Part shown: one piece after another, positions 12,181 through 26,006 of the stretch | Layout: each line of letters begins with the position of its first letter | Position numbering within the stretch: position 1 is the first letter of the stretch | Assembly (NCBI GenBank): GCA_964006375.1 | Contig: OZ023269.1 | Coordinates: 58,009,279-58,073,278 of the forward strand | DNA length: 64,000 bases | Source: Tillus elongatus | Lineage: Eukaryota; Arthropoda; Insecta; Coleoptera; Cleridae | Direction of reading: 5' to 3' | Program-made: the position numbers and the translations under genes | The notes under the pieces: model-generated | Databases searched by the model: none | What the model was told of the DNA's origin: nothing | Seen by the model: the letters and a program-made list of their open reading frames with translations, nothing else

Positions 12181-12700
12181 AGCGATGTCTTAAACTTTGT
12201 GGGTTAGTACCATTTTAGTATTTTTTTCGACCTTAATCAAGAACATTTTTCCTTTTGTAAATGGCTTAGATAAGTTCGTTAGTCAGGAAAATCTGACGAG
12301 GTTTTCCGGGAAAATTTTGAGTTTTCATTCGAAAAAAATTTTTATCTCAAAAAATAATAGGCCGATTTTAATAAAATTTGGCATGTACCTTCCTTTTTTA
12401 TATGGCTTGAATAAGTTCGTTAATCAGGAAAATCGGACGAGGCTTTCCGGGAAAATTTTGAGTTTTCAATCGAAAAATGTTTTATCTCAAAAAATAAAAA
12501 AGCTATGATAACCAAATTTGGTAGGTAGGTTTACGATATAAAAAGTAAACTACACACCAAAACTTAGACTTCTATGTTACAATAAAAAAAAAGTTATAAT
12601 AAATTATTTTGTGCCAGATCATTTCTATGAAAATTCACTACCATAACGCACTTGCTGCGTCCAGGCTTTTTTATTAAATACAAAGACGATTCGAGGGTAG
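12181..12700. repeat. Dispersed repeat family copy
   Basis: Contains two successive degenerate units with ttagataagttcgttagtcagg / aataagttcgttaatcagg, each followed by tttccgggaaaattttgag. Then come ccaaatttggtaggtag, accaaaacttagacttctatg and the conserved tail atgaaaattcactaccataacgcacttgctgcgtcc at 12629-12665. The same modules are found at 13.4, 43.5, 48.3, 56.8 and 63.3 kb. Confidence 0.8.
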
Positions 12701-13165
12701 AGTAGCCATGATACACTTTACAGTATAATAGACAGGCGACTTACAACTGTGACGTTCAATACTATAAGGAAATGTGTTATGAAGATGTGGCCAATTACTG
12801 TTTCGTATCTAAAAATAGGGCAGACTTCGTACGTTCACCCTATGTGAGGCTTGAGAAGAATTACCAGTAGATATTTTCTTTGAGAAAGGCATCTTTGTTT
12901 TAGTTTAACCTTGATTATGCTTACATCAAACTTTGAATAATTGAAAAGTACTTACCTAACATTGTTTGCTGTTTGTATAGTGTAAATTAAGTATTAAAAA
13001 AATAATTATGCTAAGCCAGTGTGACAATAAATGGGCATTTTTTAAAATTATTTCATTCCAAATTATATAATGTGAATTGTTATATGACTCAGGTACCACC
13101 AATAGGTTATTTCTATTTCTAATATCAGCTCTGTTTCTCACAACATTTTTCTCTTCGTGTCTATT
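12701..13165. other. AT-rich, no recognised feature
   Basis: No convincing reading frame, terminal repeat or RNA gene. A 61-codon minus-strand frame (12956-13141) matches nothing I know. Confidence 0.4.
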
Positions 13166-13320
13166 GTGATATCGATTCCATTTTTAGCTTTTAGTGAATT
13201 TTCTTTAAAGAAACACTAATGAGGAGATCTCGACTTTTGAACGTGGAAAAAATTTCTTCAAATGACCGCGAACTAGGCCCCCTAGAACCCATATAGGGTC
13301 AGTTTCCGTTTTTATATGTT

Positions 13321-13327
<7 letters not shown>

Positions 13328-13409
<82 letters not shown>
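13328..13409. repeat. (TA)n at the fixed internal site of the dispersed repeat
   Basis: Located between gtttttatatgtttatatac and cacaccgataactcaaaa, the same junction as in the copies at 43.3, 57.0 and 63.4 kb. Confidence 0.95.
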
Positions 13410-13412
<3 letters not shown>

Positions 13413-13845
13413 ACCGATAACTCAAAAATAATATTCTGATTTTGATCAAGTTTGGCAAATACCTTCCTTTTGCAAGTGGCTTAGACAAGTTCGTTAGTCA
13501 GGAAAATCAGCCCAGGTTTTCCAGGAAAATGTTGTGTTTTCTTTCGAAAAAAACAAAATTTGGTGCGCTGGTTTCTGTCATAAAGAGTATCCTGTGTACC
13601 AAAATTCAAATTTCTATCTCAAAAGACAAAAAAGTTAGAGGTAAATTAATTTTTAATTAATTAAATCTGATTCAGGAAAGTTAAAAAATGTACACATTTA
13701 TTGATCAGAATGTGAGTGAAAAATACTACAAGAAATGACTAACAATCTCCTAGATATGTGTCTAAGTCGTTATTTTTCTAGATTTCGTTAAAATATAAGC
13801 AAAAAATCCATTGTAAATCAAAAAGGTGCTGGTAAATGCAGATAC

Positions 13846-13935
13846 TACGTACCTCAGTGGGCTAGGTGTACGGTGGTCGCTGTACATCGTAATAATCGAC
13901 TGCCAGATGACGCGTTCTAATCCTGGTTAGTGACT
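13846..13935 (+). other. tRNA-like segment (A and B box) in dispersed repeat copy A
   Basis: acctcagtgggctaggtg at 13851 resembles a pol III A box (tRNA TAGCTCAGTGGG), and gttctaatcc at 13914-13923 resembles the B box GGTTCGAATCC. The spacing is compatible with a tRNA-derived internal promoter. The copy at 44 kb keeps the better A box. Acceptor-stem pairing is not evident, so this is not a functional tRNA gene. Confidence 0.5.
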
Positions 13936-14301
13936 TCGTTTGTTATCTTTTTTTTTAGTCTTATTTCACTTTACAGTTATCTAATCTGATTGTTGTTATT
14001 CCGATGAATTTTTTAGCGAGTTTTTGAATAAAAAGTAATTTGATAAAATGGAGATGAAAGTTTTAAGACTTAATTCAATTTGAATAGCATATCTGGTTGT
14101 TTCTTTTTGCCCTAACTTAGTGAAACCGTTCCATATTTAATACAGTCGTAGACTTTTCCCGTGACTTCACAAGTGCTTGTTTTAGGGAATTTTCTTTTAA
14201 AAAAAATCACTAACGAGGAGATCAAGACTTTTGAATTTAGAAAAAAATTCTTTAAATGAGCGCGAACTAGTCCCCCTAAACCCATATCCAGGGTCAGTTT
14301 C

Positions 14302-14304
<3 letters not shown>

Positions 14305-14380
<76 letters not shown>
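14305..14380. repeat. (TA)n microsatellite in dispersed repeat
   Basis: Second module of copy A, directly after ccagggtcagtttcaat; equivalent to 44463-44605 in copy B. Confidence 0.95.
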
Positions 14381-14383
<3 letters not shown>

Positions 14384-14663
14384 GGTGACTAATTTACCAA
14401 AATTTAGGTCTGTAAGTGTAAAGACAAGAAAGTTAGAGGCATTTGAACAAAACAAAAATTAGAGTTTTCCTCAAAACGTAAAAAGTCGCGATTTGAAACG
14501 TCAAAATTGGTAACATTTAGGCAAAGAACCTGAAAGAAATACGGATTTTGTAAAGAATGTTCTGAAAACCCTTGAGTTTCAGCTTAAACCATTATTGGCC
14601 TTCATTTTAATAAAATATTTCCAGAAAATTCATTTCAAATAGACACTTTCTCTGATGCTTTGG

Positions 14664-14690
14664 AAGTAGTTTTAGTTATATTTATGGTTC
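14664..14690. other. Empty SINE target site
   Basis: ggaagtagttttagttatattt here is uninterrupted, whereas the homologous place in copy B carries a SINE between two ttagttat copies (44891-44898 and 45241-45248). Confidence 0.85.
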
Positions 14691-15380
14691 AACGGTCTAT
14701 AGTTTTAGCTAATTTTCGTAGAAAAAAATCGTTAATGGGGAGACCGCGGCTTTTGAATTCTAAAAAGATTTCTTAAAATGAGAGCAAACTAGGCCCCCTA
14801 GAATCCATATCCAGGTTTACTTTCTGTTTACATATATGCAATGTGACGCATTTCTATGGTAAAGCTCAGTATAATTGTTATTATGCAAGATACGAGAAAA
14901 AATTCTATACGTTACCTATAGGGTGTTTTGAGCTGCATCTTATAAAATTATTTTGACAACCACAGGATGGCCCATGAGTGGTTGGTGATACCTACATTTT
15001 TTTGAACATTCCTTATGGCATTTTTGCATTTTCATCGAAATATGATGCATGTTTGTAAAAAAATCGAGACGCAGTAAGTGCGTTTTAGTAGCGAATTTTC
15101 ATTAAACGTTTCAAAATTCAATAACGCAATTTGCTATTAACCTAAGGTTCGTCAGCTAGGAAAAGAGTTTTCTCGGAAATGTTTCAAGTTTATTTTCGGA
15201 AATTTTTTGTACATTTTCAAACAAGTTATGTTGGTAAAATATGGTACATTGTTCCTACTACATAGGTTATACCGGTGACCAAATTGATTCCTGCTTGCAT
15301 TAAAGAGACATATTTTCTATTAAAAATATGTTAAGAAAATTCACTTCCATAACGCACTTGCTGCGTCAGACTTTTATAGT

Positions 15381-15670
15381 ATTTATGAGTTTTGATAATG
15401 ATTATATTGAATGATATAAATAAGTAAGCAATTTACAGAAAACCAGTCTCTGACTTTGTTAAGGTAATTAGGTATATTCTTATTCACCGTATGATAATGA
15501 AAGCAATAAAATGAAGTAATTTTTGATACATTATGCAAGTCTTATTTGTTATCTCAATGTTTCTGGTACAGCTTTTTCATGGATAATGTTTATATTGGCA
15601 TCCGTATTAGAACTGTAAGTGAAAAAGGATTTATGTGTATTTTATTTAGTTAAAAGTTCTAATATAAGAG
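15381..15670. other. No feature recognised
   Basis: AT-rich sequence between the repeat tail and the next (TA)n; no reading frame or structure of note. Confidence 0.4.
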
Positions 15671-15671
15671 T

Positions 15672-15753
<82 letters not shown>
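15671..15753. repeat. (TA)n microsatellite
   Basis: Near-pure TA after ataagagttatatta. Confidence 0.95.
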
Positions 15754-15756
<3 letters not shown>

Positions 15757-16734
15757 ACAGCTGAAACCCGAATACTGATGTTACTAGAATTACCTGGTTA
15801 ATACTAGAATTTCCACCCGGCGCTTAGATGATGCAATAAAGGAAGGAAGATACCATAAATGCAGAAAGTGATGACTTTCCAGAAGATGTTTGTTCAGTTT
15901 GTAAACCCTTGAACCTCTCAACCATTGAAGCACGTAAAAAAGATATGAATATGTAAACTGTGTTTGGGAAAAGATCAAACTCTTTCAGAAAGGCGAGAAG
16001 CTAAACCCACCAAAAAAGTCAGTTTCAGAAAATGAAGGAAATGTCAACCGTCAAATTCCTTTTATGTTATGTAGCCCTCTGGCACACATTCGCATTCGCA
16101 CAGTATCTGTGCGAATAAAAATCTGATGTTAGTAGGGAAATAGGGAATTGAGAAACGTTTCAATGTCAGTAGTCTACACTGCGCAATTATTACGTTTCTG
16201 ATCTGATCACCTAAAAGAGAAATTCGTATAATATGTTTTCAATTTCTAATGATTTCGACGTTTAAACTGCATATTATAGATGTGGGCATTTGAGTTACTT
16301 ATTAATAATAATTATGTCGACGATATCGTGAGGAAGTCAGTTTAAAACGACTACTAAAAACAGACACAGGCACGGTTTCGAGTAGCACCCATAAATCTGT
16401 TGTTCCCAACATCTGAACATTACATAGCACCAGAAGACTGACACGTGCTAGACCAACCCGGAGGTGGAATTTAAATACGAGGATCGGGCAGTTATTACAC
16501 CAAAAAATGTTAAACTTTTTCATACTTTTTGTCAGGCACGCTGAAAATATGACGTAACCTCGTTTTACAAATTCGCCCTTCGCTGTGATTTCAGCTCCCC
16601 AACTAAAAACATTGTATAAAAATACAAATTAAAATTACCACTTTTTAAATCATTCCATAAAGTACGGCGTGCATTAATCCGGTATTCATTTATTGGTCAG
16701 ATGTTCTATGGTTAATTTATTTTGATTATCTACT

Positions 16735-16736
<2 letters not shown>
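15754..16736. other. No recognised gene
   Basis: Contains short accidental frames on both strands (for example 16302-16523 minus, 73 codons) without motif, family similarity or codon pattern I can support. Confidence 0.4.

Positions 16737-16811
<75 letters not shown>
16737..16811. repeat. (TA)n microsatellite
   Basis: Pure TA immediately left of a foldback repeat. Confidence 0.95.
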
Positions 16812-16815
<4 letters not shown>

Positions 16816-16906
16816 TATATTGTCGAGCTTTCGGTATTATTTATTCCTTCCATGTTGTAGCCTTGATAATGGAATAAATAATTCCAACAGCTCGGCAATA
16901 TAATAC
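16812..16906. repeat. Inverted repeat, ~36 bp arms
   Basis: The left arm gtattatattgtcgagctt... to ttattcc (16812-16847) pairs with ggaataaataattccaaca... to taatac (16871-16906) with few mismatches. The loop ccttgataatgg with ggaat/attcc recalls the central part of the hammerhead-like motifs elsewhere in the window, but the cores are too altered to call. Confidence 0.85.
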
Positions 16907-16960
16907 AGTTTTTATCTTGCAACTGACGACTATTCCACATTTTTTAAGATATATATGTGA

Positions 16961-16964
<4 letters not shown>

Positions 16965-17049
<85 letters not shown>
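16965..17049. repeat. (TA)n microsatellite with short (TG) lead-in
   Basis: tgagtgtgtgta then pure TA to 17049. Confidence 0.95.
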
Positions 17050-17050
<1 letters not shown>

Positions 17051-17059
17051 TAGTTTCTC

Positions 17060-17135
17060 GGGTTGGACCGCGTCCAGATTTTATTAAAACTGCACGTTCC
17101 GGCTCCTGTTTTCGAGCCATTTTCAAGAGGTTAAG
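17060..17135 (-). ncRNA. Decayed hammerhead-like motif (Penelope-type layout)
   Basis: On the minus strand a stem ggctc (17118-17114) / gagcc (17105-17101) is preceded by cttgaaaat, where a hammerhead has ctgatga. It is followed by ggaac, where a hammerhead has gaaac, then gtgca and gtt. The ac-loop-gt arrangement matches the short stem III seen in the other candidates here. Two core positions are wrong, so it would not be expected to cleave. Confidence 0.35.
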
Positions 17136-17225
17136 GAAATATGGAAGGAAATGAACTGTAAGGCCTCAATCTACCTACATCCCAAATCTCGTTGGAGGTC
17201 GTCTCTAAGGTCTCATTGTGTTCAA

Positions 17226-17266
17226 CCCTAGACCTGAGGGAGCTCTGATCTCGCTCAGGCCTAGGG
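17226..17266. repeat. 13 bp-arm inverted repeat
   Basis: ccctagacctgag (17226-17238) and ctcaggcctaggg (17254-17266) pair with one mismatch around a 15 bp centre. Confidence 0.8.
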
Positions 17267-17363
17267 TGTATGTAGTCTTTGTATGTGTGTGGTCAATGGT
17301 TTGTCATGGCATGTTAGTTTAAGTGGTTAACTTGCTGGATATCGTTCCTAAGGTCTCACAATT

Positions 17364-17529
<166 letters not shown>

Positions 17530-17647
17530 CATTGTTTTGTTTTATAAACTCTGGTTACTGTTTCGATTTAGTCTGGGGTATAGGTAGCTTCTGCATGCCA
17601 TTTTTTATCAATGTTTTGTATATATAGGATGGCTGTCGAGACTAACT

Positions 17648-17652
<5 letters not shown>

Positions 17653-17721
<69 letters not shown>
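17653..17721. repeat. (TA)n microsatellite
   Basis: Pure TA between ttccaa and tgcggcttcag. Confidence 0.95.
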
Positions 17722-17725
<4 letters not shown>

Positions 17726-18440
17726 CTTCAGTCTGTTGTGTATAAAAAACAAAGTTTTCAAAATTACAAGTTTTTAAAAACAAATGCCTCAGAATGATCT
17801 TAAACAAAACCTCTGCAGCAGAATAATATATCTACATACACCGCTAAAATGACTTTAACAATGAGGTATGTTAGATCATTTGCTAATAAATTTGATCAAA
17901 TAAAATAATGTTTTCATGTATTACTCCAGAAAAGCATAACTGCACACATATTCATTTATATGCTAAAATTTGTAGCACGTGCAGAATAGTAATCAAACCG
18001 TATTTTGTATTAACTGGTAAGTTAATGTAAAAGCCTGTACCAGCTAGCACATTTTATGTATCTTTAGGACCTTGTACATACTTTGTATATAATTCTATCA
18101 TGCAATAAAGATCGATTTGATTGATTCATGTGACATTGGTTTTATAGGCCATGTTCGAATATCCCTGGAAGGTTAATATTAATAAATAATTTTTGTTTAC
18201 TTTTTTCATGTTTCGGAAAAGATATTTTATGGAAATATTGTCTATTTTTAAGAGAATTATTGGCGAAAAGAAAATTTTTAGGGAACTTTTGTTAGCATTT
18301 TTTGTTAAGAAAATGATCAAAAAACATATTTTAACGAAAAGTTCGTTATAGATTAAAATTGCGAAAAAAATTATTTAGAAAATTGGCTTGTAATTTTTAT
18401 TTCGTGAATAAAGTTTTTGACAATTTTTATATCTCGACAC
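17722..18440. other. No recognised gene
   Basis: AT-rich. aataaag at ~18103 follows aattctatcatgc, but no transcript can be inferred. Open frames are short and A/T-driven. Confidence 0.4.
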
Positions 18441-18680
18441 AGATGCATTCTTTGGTAAATTGGTTAAAATAAGTTTGTTGGACAGGTAAATGGGATCAGT
18501 TTTGTTGTGTCAGTCTCCTCAAATAATAGCCATCTTGATGAAATTTTGTACATATATTTCTACTATTTATAGATTACTCCATAACCAACCTTCATGTCTT
18601 CAGGTAAAAAAAATTGAGTAATGACATTAAAAAATGTTTATGAAAATTAGTTGCCATAACGCTCTTACTGCGTCCAGCCT
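18441..18680. repeat. Dispersed repeat family fragment
   Basis: gttggacaggtaaatggg, ccatcttgatgaaattttgt and the tail tatgaaaattagttgccataacgctcttactgcgtcc (18638-18673) mark this as a divergent copy. Confidence 0.65.
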
Positions 18681-18792
18681 TTTTCTGTAAATGTAAGGCG
18701 AATAAAGCACTGTTTGCAAAATTGTTCCGGTACATTAGGTCTAAGTATATGTTTCCACATTAATTCACGCAGTAAAATCGTGAAATTTTGAA

Positions 18793-18836
18793 TGTCACTT
18801 GAGAGATCCTGGTAGTTTTACAGATCTTAAGTGACA
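18793..18836. repeat. Short inverted repeat
   Basis: tgtcacttgagagatc (18793-18808) and gatcttaagtgaca (18823-18836) pair apart from a 2 bp difference. Confidence 0.75.
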
Positions 18837-19515
18837 GGCCGCCGCGCTGAAGCAGCGGCATTGGTGAGCAGGTGCGTCGCTCCGAGAGAAGTTCGACTGT
18901 TGCGGGAGATGCGACGCAGGAGGCATGAAGTTTAGAGGGACAGAGTGGCTACAGGCTACAGCGAGAAGAAACTCGCACCCGACGAACTTGGCAGTTTCAT
19001 CGCTCCTTAAAAGGCATGGGTACTTGAGAAGGGGTCCATGCTCCCACTGCTCGCTGCTGGTGTCCCTGCTGCTGTGCTGAGCCGCTAGCGCTCCTCTGCC
19101 TTTGCGTCTCTAGTTGCCTTCACGTGTTCCGCACAAAACATACTTTACTAATCTTACTTGCATTGTTGCCTATTTTCCACGTCTGAAGCTAAGAAAAATA
19201 AAAACGTTCAAACTGTCAATGGCAAGTTTAAAGTTCCATTATAATAAACACACTGTCAATATTACATACACGCGACTATTTATGTTATTATTATAAAAAA
19301 AAACATTATTAGTAATGTCGCATTTTCCCCCTGCATGCTGTGTTTTTAAAATGTCAACATCCGCATAAATACATAAGAAACATTAGCAATTACATCATGT
19401 GTTTTGCTTTCAAGAAAAACTAGTAATGATTACATGTTTTGTAATTTCTCTTAAATACCTATATCAAAAATTTATTGACGGTCTCAGCTAACTTAACCAA
19501 TGGAACGTCGGCTCG
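18837..19515. other. GC-richer patch, unassigned, then AT-rich DNA
   Basis: 18837-19130 is clearly more GC-rich than its surroundings (ggccgccgcgctgaagcagcggc and similar) and starts right after the inverted repeat. I cannot assign it to a gene or element. Confidence 0.4.
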
Positions 19516-19806
19516 GTCACTTTTTCGAAATAGAGATCAATTTAGTACCTACTGAAAAACAACTACTACTGAGGCCGTGATATTCTGTCTGAGCAACTTT
19601 AATGCATGCACGTTCTGCCGTTTGAAAGTGGCGCTCAGCTATATGGGTACGTGTACCATGCGATGTTGGGCACGTAAAGGTCCATAGCCTGTATACAAAA
19701 GACATGAGTTCGGCAAAATGTTCAGGTTGGTAAGGTGAACTTGCTCCCTGGCGCCAATAATTGCCCATAGTCGCGACAAAAAAGGCGTCGTTTAAGAAAC
19801 ACACTC
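19516..19806 (+). mobile_element. SINE-like copy 1, diverged
   Basis: Shares catgcgatgttgggcacg, taaaggtcc-tagcct, ttcggcaaaatgttcagg, gtgaacttgctccctggcgcc and cgcgaca...cgtcgtttaa with the SINE copies at 39.1-39.4 and 44.9-45.2 kb. The tRNA-like head is not recognisable here, so the copy is 5'-truncated or strongly diverged. Confidence 0.7.
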
Positions 19807-19879
19807 AAGCTTATCACAACATACAAAGTTTTTAATGGCTTCAAGTATTACGTGTAGATAATCATACTTATAAATATGT

Positions 19880-20134
19880 ATGTGCGAAAGAAAGAAAGTT
19901 GAGTTTTAGTATATAGTACGGTATTTAGGAGGGCAACATATCAACCAAATTTCATCAAAATAACTTATTTTTTGAGATACAAATCAAATTTTTTTTTCGA
20001 AAAAATTATTTTTTTTAAGAAAAACTGGTTCGATAGGGTTGGGTAACGAACTAATTCAAGCTATTCATAAAATTAAGATTCTGTTTGAGTTTTATCTAAA
20101 TCGGTTAATAACTTTTCAAGTTAGGTATCGTGTA
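19880..20134 (-). repeat. Dispersed repeat copy, left part (microsatellite core is (AC)n)
   Basis: In this orientation the sequence reads tttcatcaaaataacttattttttgag, tcgaaaaaatt, gtaacgaactaattcaagctattcat and aatcggttaataacttttcaag. It then enters the dinucleotide tract. These are the reverse-strand equivalents of 13.4 and 43.5 kb and the same strand as 48.2-48.5 and 56.8-57.0 kb. Confidence 0.75.
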
Positions 20135-21665
<1,531 letters not shown>

Positions 21666-21689
21666 AAGTTGTTAAAATAATATATTTTT

Positions 21690-23645
<1,956 letters not shown>

Positions 23646-23693
23646 CATTATATTATATCAAAATTATATAAGGTAAACGTTGGTAAAGTCATA

Positions 23694-24084
23694 AATTCCC
23701 GTAAATAGTTTTTAGTCGGTCATTCTCGATTATTTTTATTACAATTATACTGCGTGTTTTTAGTTTATCTGATAAATATTTTTCGTCATTTGTCATTTAT
23801 TTCGATAATTGTATATGAAATGAAAAAAAAAATTATTTACATCGTACCTATATATTTTTTCTGCTAGTCATGAATCGACAAGATGAGTCAAATTCCCGAA
23901 AATAGTTTTTAGTCGGTCATTCTCGATTATTTTTATTACAATTATACTGCGTGTTTTTAATTTATCTGATAAATATTTTTTCGTCATTTGTCATTTATGT
24001 CGATAATTCTATATGAAATGAAAAAAAAAACTTTATTTACATCGTACCTATATATTTTTTCTGCTAGTCATGAATCGACAACAT
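23694..24084. repeat. 196 bp tandem duplication
   Basis: Two adjacent near-identical units start aaattcccg at 23694 and 23890 and end with tgctagtcatgaatcgaca. They differ by only a few bases, so this is a recent duplication. Confidence 0.95.
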
Positions 24085-25330
24085 GGCAAGGCATATGACG
24101 TGCGCCTAGTTATCACTGCCGGGAGCCGAACATATGGCGCATGGCTTTTCCGGCGGATTACTAAAGGTGACTAACCGGCACTTAGGTCTCACCGTTTACC
24201 CATCATCATCATCACCATGATCATCCCGACGTTATCCCGGTTAACTGCGGTGTTGCCAATACTTAAATTACAACGCAGTGTATCAGTGACATGTGCTTCA
24301 AGTATTACATTGTTTAATAATGGTTCTTCTTTTTAATTTATTTTATAAGTAAATGGCATTGGTTTTAAATATTACAATACTTTTTAAATTGAGATCGCCA
24401 TGAGATTTACAATTATGTTGAAACACTGTTGACACTGAAAGGTTTGAAAATGTTTAAACATATCTGTTACCTCCGACTGAATGAATAAAGTTAGGAACAA
24501 AATTCATAACTCTGCTATTATACCTATAATGTTTCTATCAAAATCGTTGAGTTAGTCATTTTTAATTGTCATCTCAACACTTCAAATTTTATTGATGACG
24601 TCAACGATTTTTGCCTAACAACATTATGATATATGGATATTTTTTTAAATTACAATTTTCACATTTTCGTTTTTTCGTATGTATTCTCAGTACTCAAACG
24701 ATAAGAAACACGGTCAAGTACTTAATAATTTTGTGTTAGAGAAAATGGCACTTATTTCAAAGCAAGAAATTACATTTTTATTGATTTTTTTAAATTTCAG
24801 AGTAAATGAAATTAATGTTGTATTGTCAACTATGAAAATGATTACTGGCGTAAAATAGTTTTCATAATGCAATCTTATTTCAAACAATAGGTAAGTAGTG
24901 CGAATTTGTCAGTTTGGCAATGATTCTAAAAATACCATTGGCGGTGTTCCCTATGTTTAGAATCAAGTAGAAACGGCGAATTTCAATGAAAAAAGCATAA
25001 TATAACTTTTAATGATGAACGGATACGGTGGCATCTTGATATAGCCCCTAATTGGGAGACTTTGTTTTGTAAATTGGTTGTCAAATTTATAGAAAACCGT
25101 AGTATAAAAACCTGCATAGACAAGGTGAACCTCAGATAGGTGTGAGATCCAAATTAAATGTATTACTGAAGGTGATGAAGATAGAACTAGCTGGTAGCAG
25201 GGAATGATAGGACTTCGTTTATTAGGAATGTACCTACTTCTTTGAAAATATCTTATTGCTGCTCGATAGCTGAATCTTTTACGTTTGAAGGCGCTGTTAG
25301 ATCTGACAACTCTTTTTCCTGTCAACGACA
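24085..25330. other. No recognised gene
   Basis: Contains a short (atc)n run near 24200 and AT-rich DNA. The 122-codon minus-strand frame at 24963-25331 overlaps the start of a better-supported plus-strand transposase fossil and resembles nothing itself. Confidence 0.4.
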
Positions 25331-25545
25331 ATGGAAATACTCCATCAGGATATTTGGCTTCTCCAAGAAACTCTATCTTACTTTAGCCTAGAAATGCGAC
25401 AATTTATGGGCGCTACAGTTCCTAGAAGGTGGATACAGCGAAAGAGACCAATTCAATGGCCCCAAATTTGCACAGATCGGATTCCCTTACATTTTTTCTT
25501 GCGGGGATAATTGAAATGAAATGTCTACGTATTAGACATGAAACA
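25331..25545 (+). pseudogene. Fossil of a mariner-type transposase catalytic core
   Basis: One plus-strand frame reads EILHQD (for FQQDGAPPH), YFSLEMRQFM, RRWIQRKRPIQWP, then QICTDRIPLHFFLRG. The last stretch aligns with the SPDLTPLDFFLWG motif of the copy at 7.2 kb. The third catalytic Asp is His here, and stops follow. About 70 codons remain; the N-terminal half is not recognised upstream. No TIRs were found. Confidence 0.7.
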
Positions 25546-25623
25546 TCTAATAATAATTATTCTTATAATTTAAACTCTACTTGGTGAACAACAAAATTCA
25601 ATATTTTTCACCACTAACACTAA

Positions 25624-26006
25624 CATACTACTTGGTTCCGCAACGAGGTGGCAGCACCTCTTTCGTGTCTTACGTCTCACTTGGTATTGGAAGGCGGGCT
25701 GCCATAACCGTATTACTTTATAGGTGTATTTTCGCTGCAATTAGTATGCCGTACTGACGAGCTCTAATTAGAGCGAAACCGGTCTGCGGTTCTAATTGTG
25801 GTGAAAATGTATCTAGCCTTACATACTTTGTCCCTATCTTAGGGTAGAAATGGGCCAGGACTGACAATTCACTAAACTGTTAGTTGGTTGTATACAGTCT
25901 CTATTTTTTAACATTGTGTAATTTGGAACTGCCGTGACAACATACTACTTGGTTCCTCAACGAGGTGGCAGCACGTTTTTCGTGTCTTACATCTCACTTA
26001 GTATAT
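25624..26006. repeat. ~305 bp repeat unit with partial second copy, carrying a ribozyme-like motif
   Basis: acatactacttggttccgcaacgaggtggcagcac...cgtgtcttacgtctcactt (25627-25692) recurs at 25932-26003 with a few changes. The step is about 304 bp. One unit plus a truncated second unit fits a tandem pseudo-LTR or retrozyme-like layout. The hammerhead-like motif lies inside the first unit. Confidence 0.8.
25738..25798 (+). ncRNA. Hammerhead-ribozyme-like motif with near-perfect core
   Basis: Core CTGACGA (25754-25760), stem II GCTCT-AATT-AGAGC (25761-25774), GAAA (25775-25778). Stem III is ACCG-gtctg-CGGT (25778-25790), H17 = T (25791). Stem I arms are CAATTAG (25738-25744) and CTAATTG (25792-25798), a perfect 7 bp match. 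A 9-base segment TATGCCGTA lies between the stem I arm and the core, which a classical hammerhead lacks. This is a type I layout. The extra segment may abolish or alter cleavage. Confidence 0.75.

Larger units (their letters stand above)
13166..15380. repeat. Long dispersed repeat, copy A (~2.2 kb)
   Basis: Three successive modules each begin with a small foldback (ttagtgaattttctttaaagaaacactaat and variants). Each continues with gaggagatc-c-gacttttgaa, a gcgaactaggccccctaga stretch and cccatatccagggtcagttt, and the first two then carry a (TA)n tract. Between them lie ccgataactcaaaaataat, caagttcgttagtcaggaaa and a tRNA-like segment. The whole block aligns in order with copy B at 43170-45935. 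It ends with the tail gaaaattcacttccataacg and cacttgctgcgtc near 15370. No protein coding potential is visible; non-autonomous. The class (SINE-derived, Helitron-like or other) is unresolved. Confidence 0.85.

Noticed and set aside
16812..16906. A functional hammerhead in the 36 bp foldback
   Set aside because: The core reads cttgataa and the gaaa element is replaced, so only the foldback is annotated.
24963..25331. 122-codon minus-strand frame as a host gene
   Set aside because: No motif, repetitive context and overlap with a plus-strand transposase fossil.
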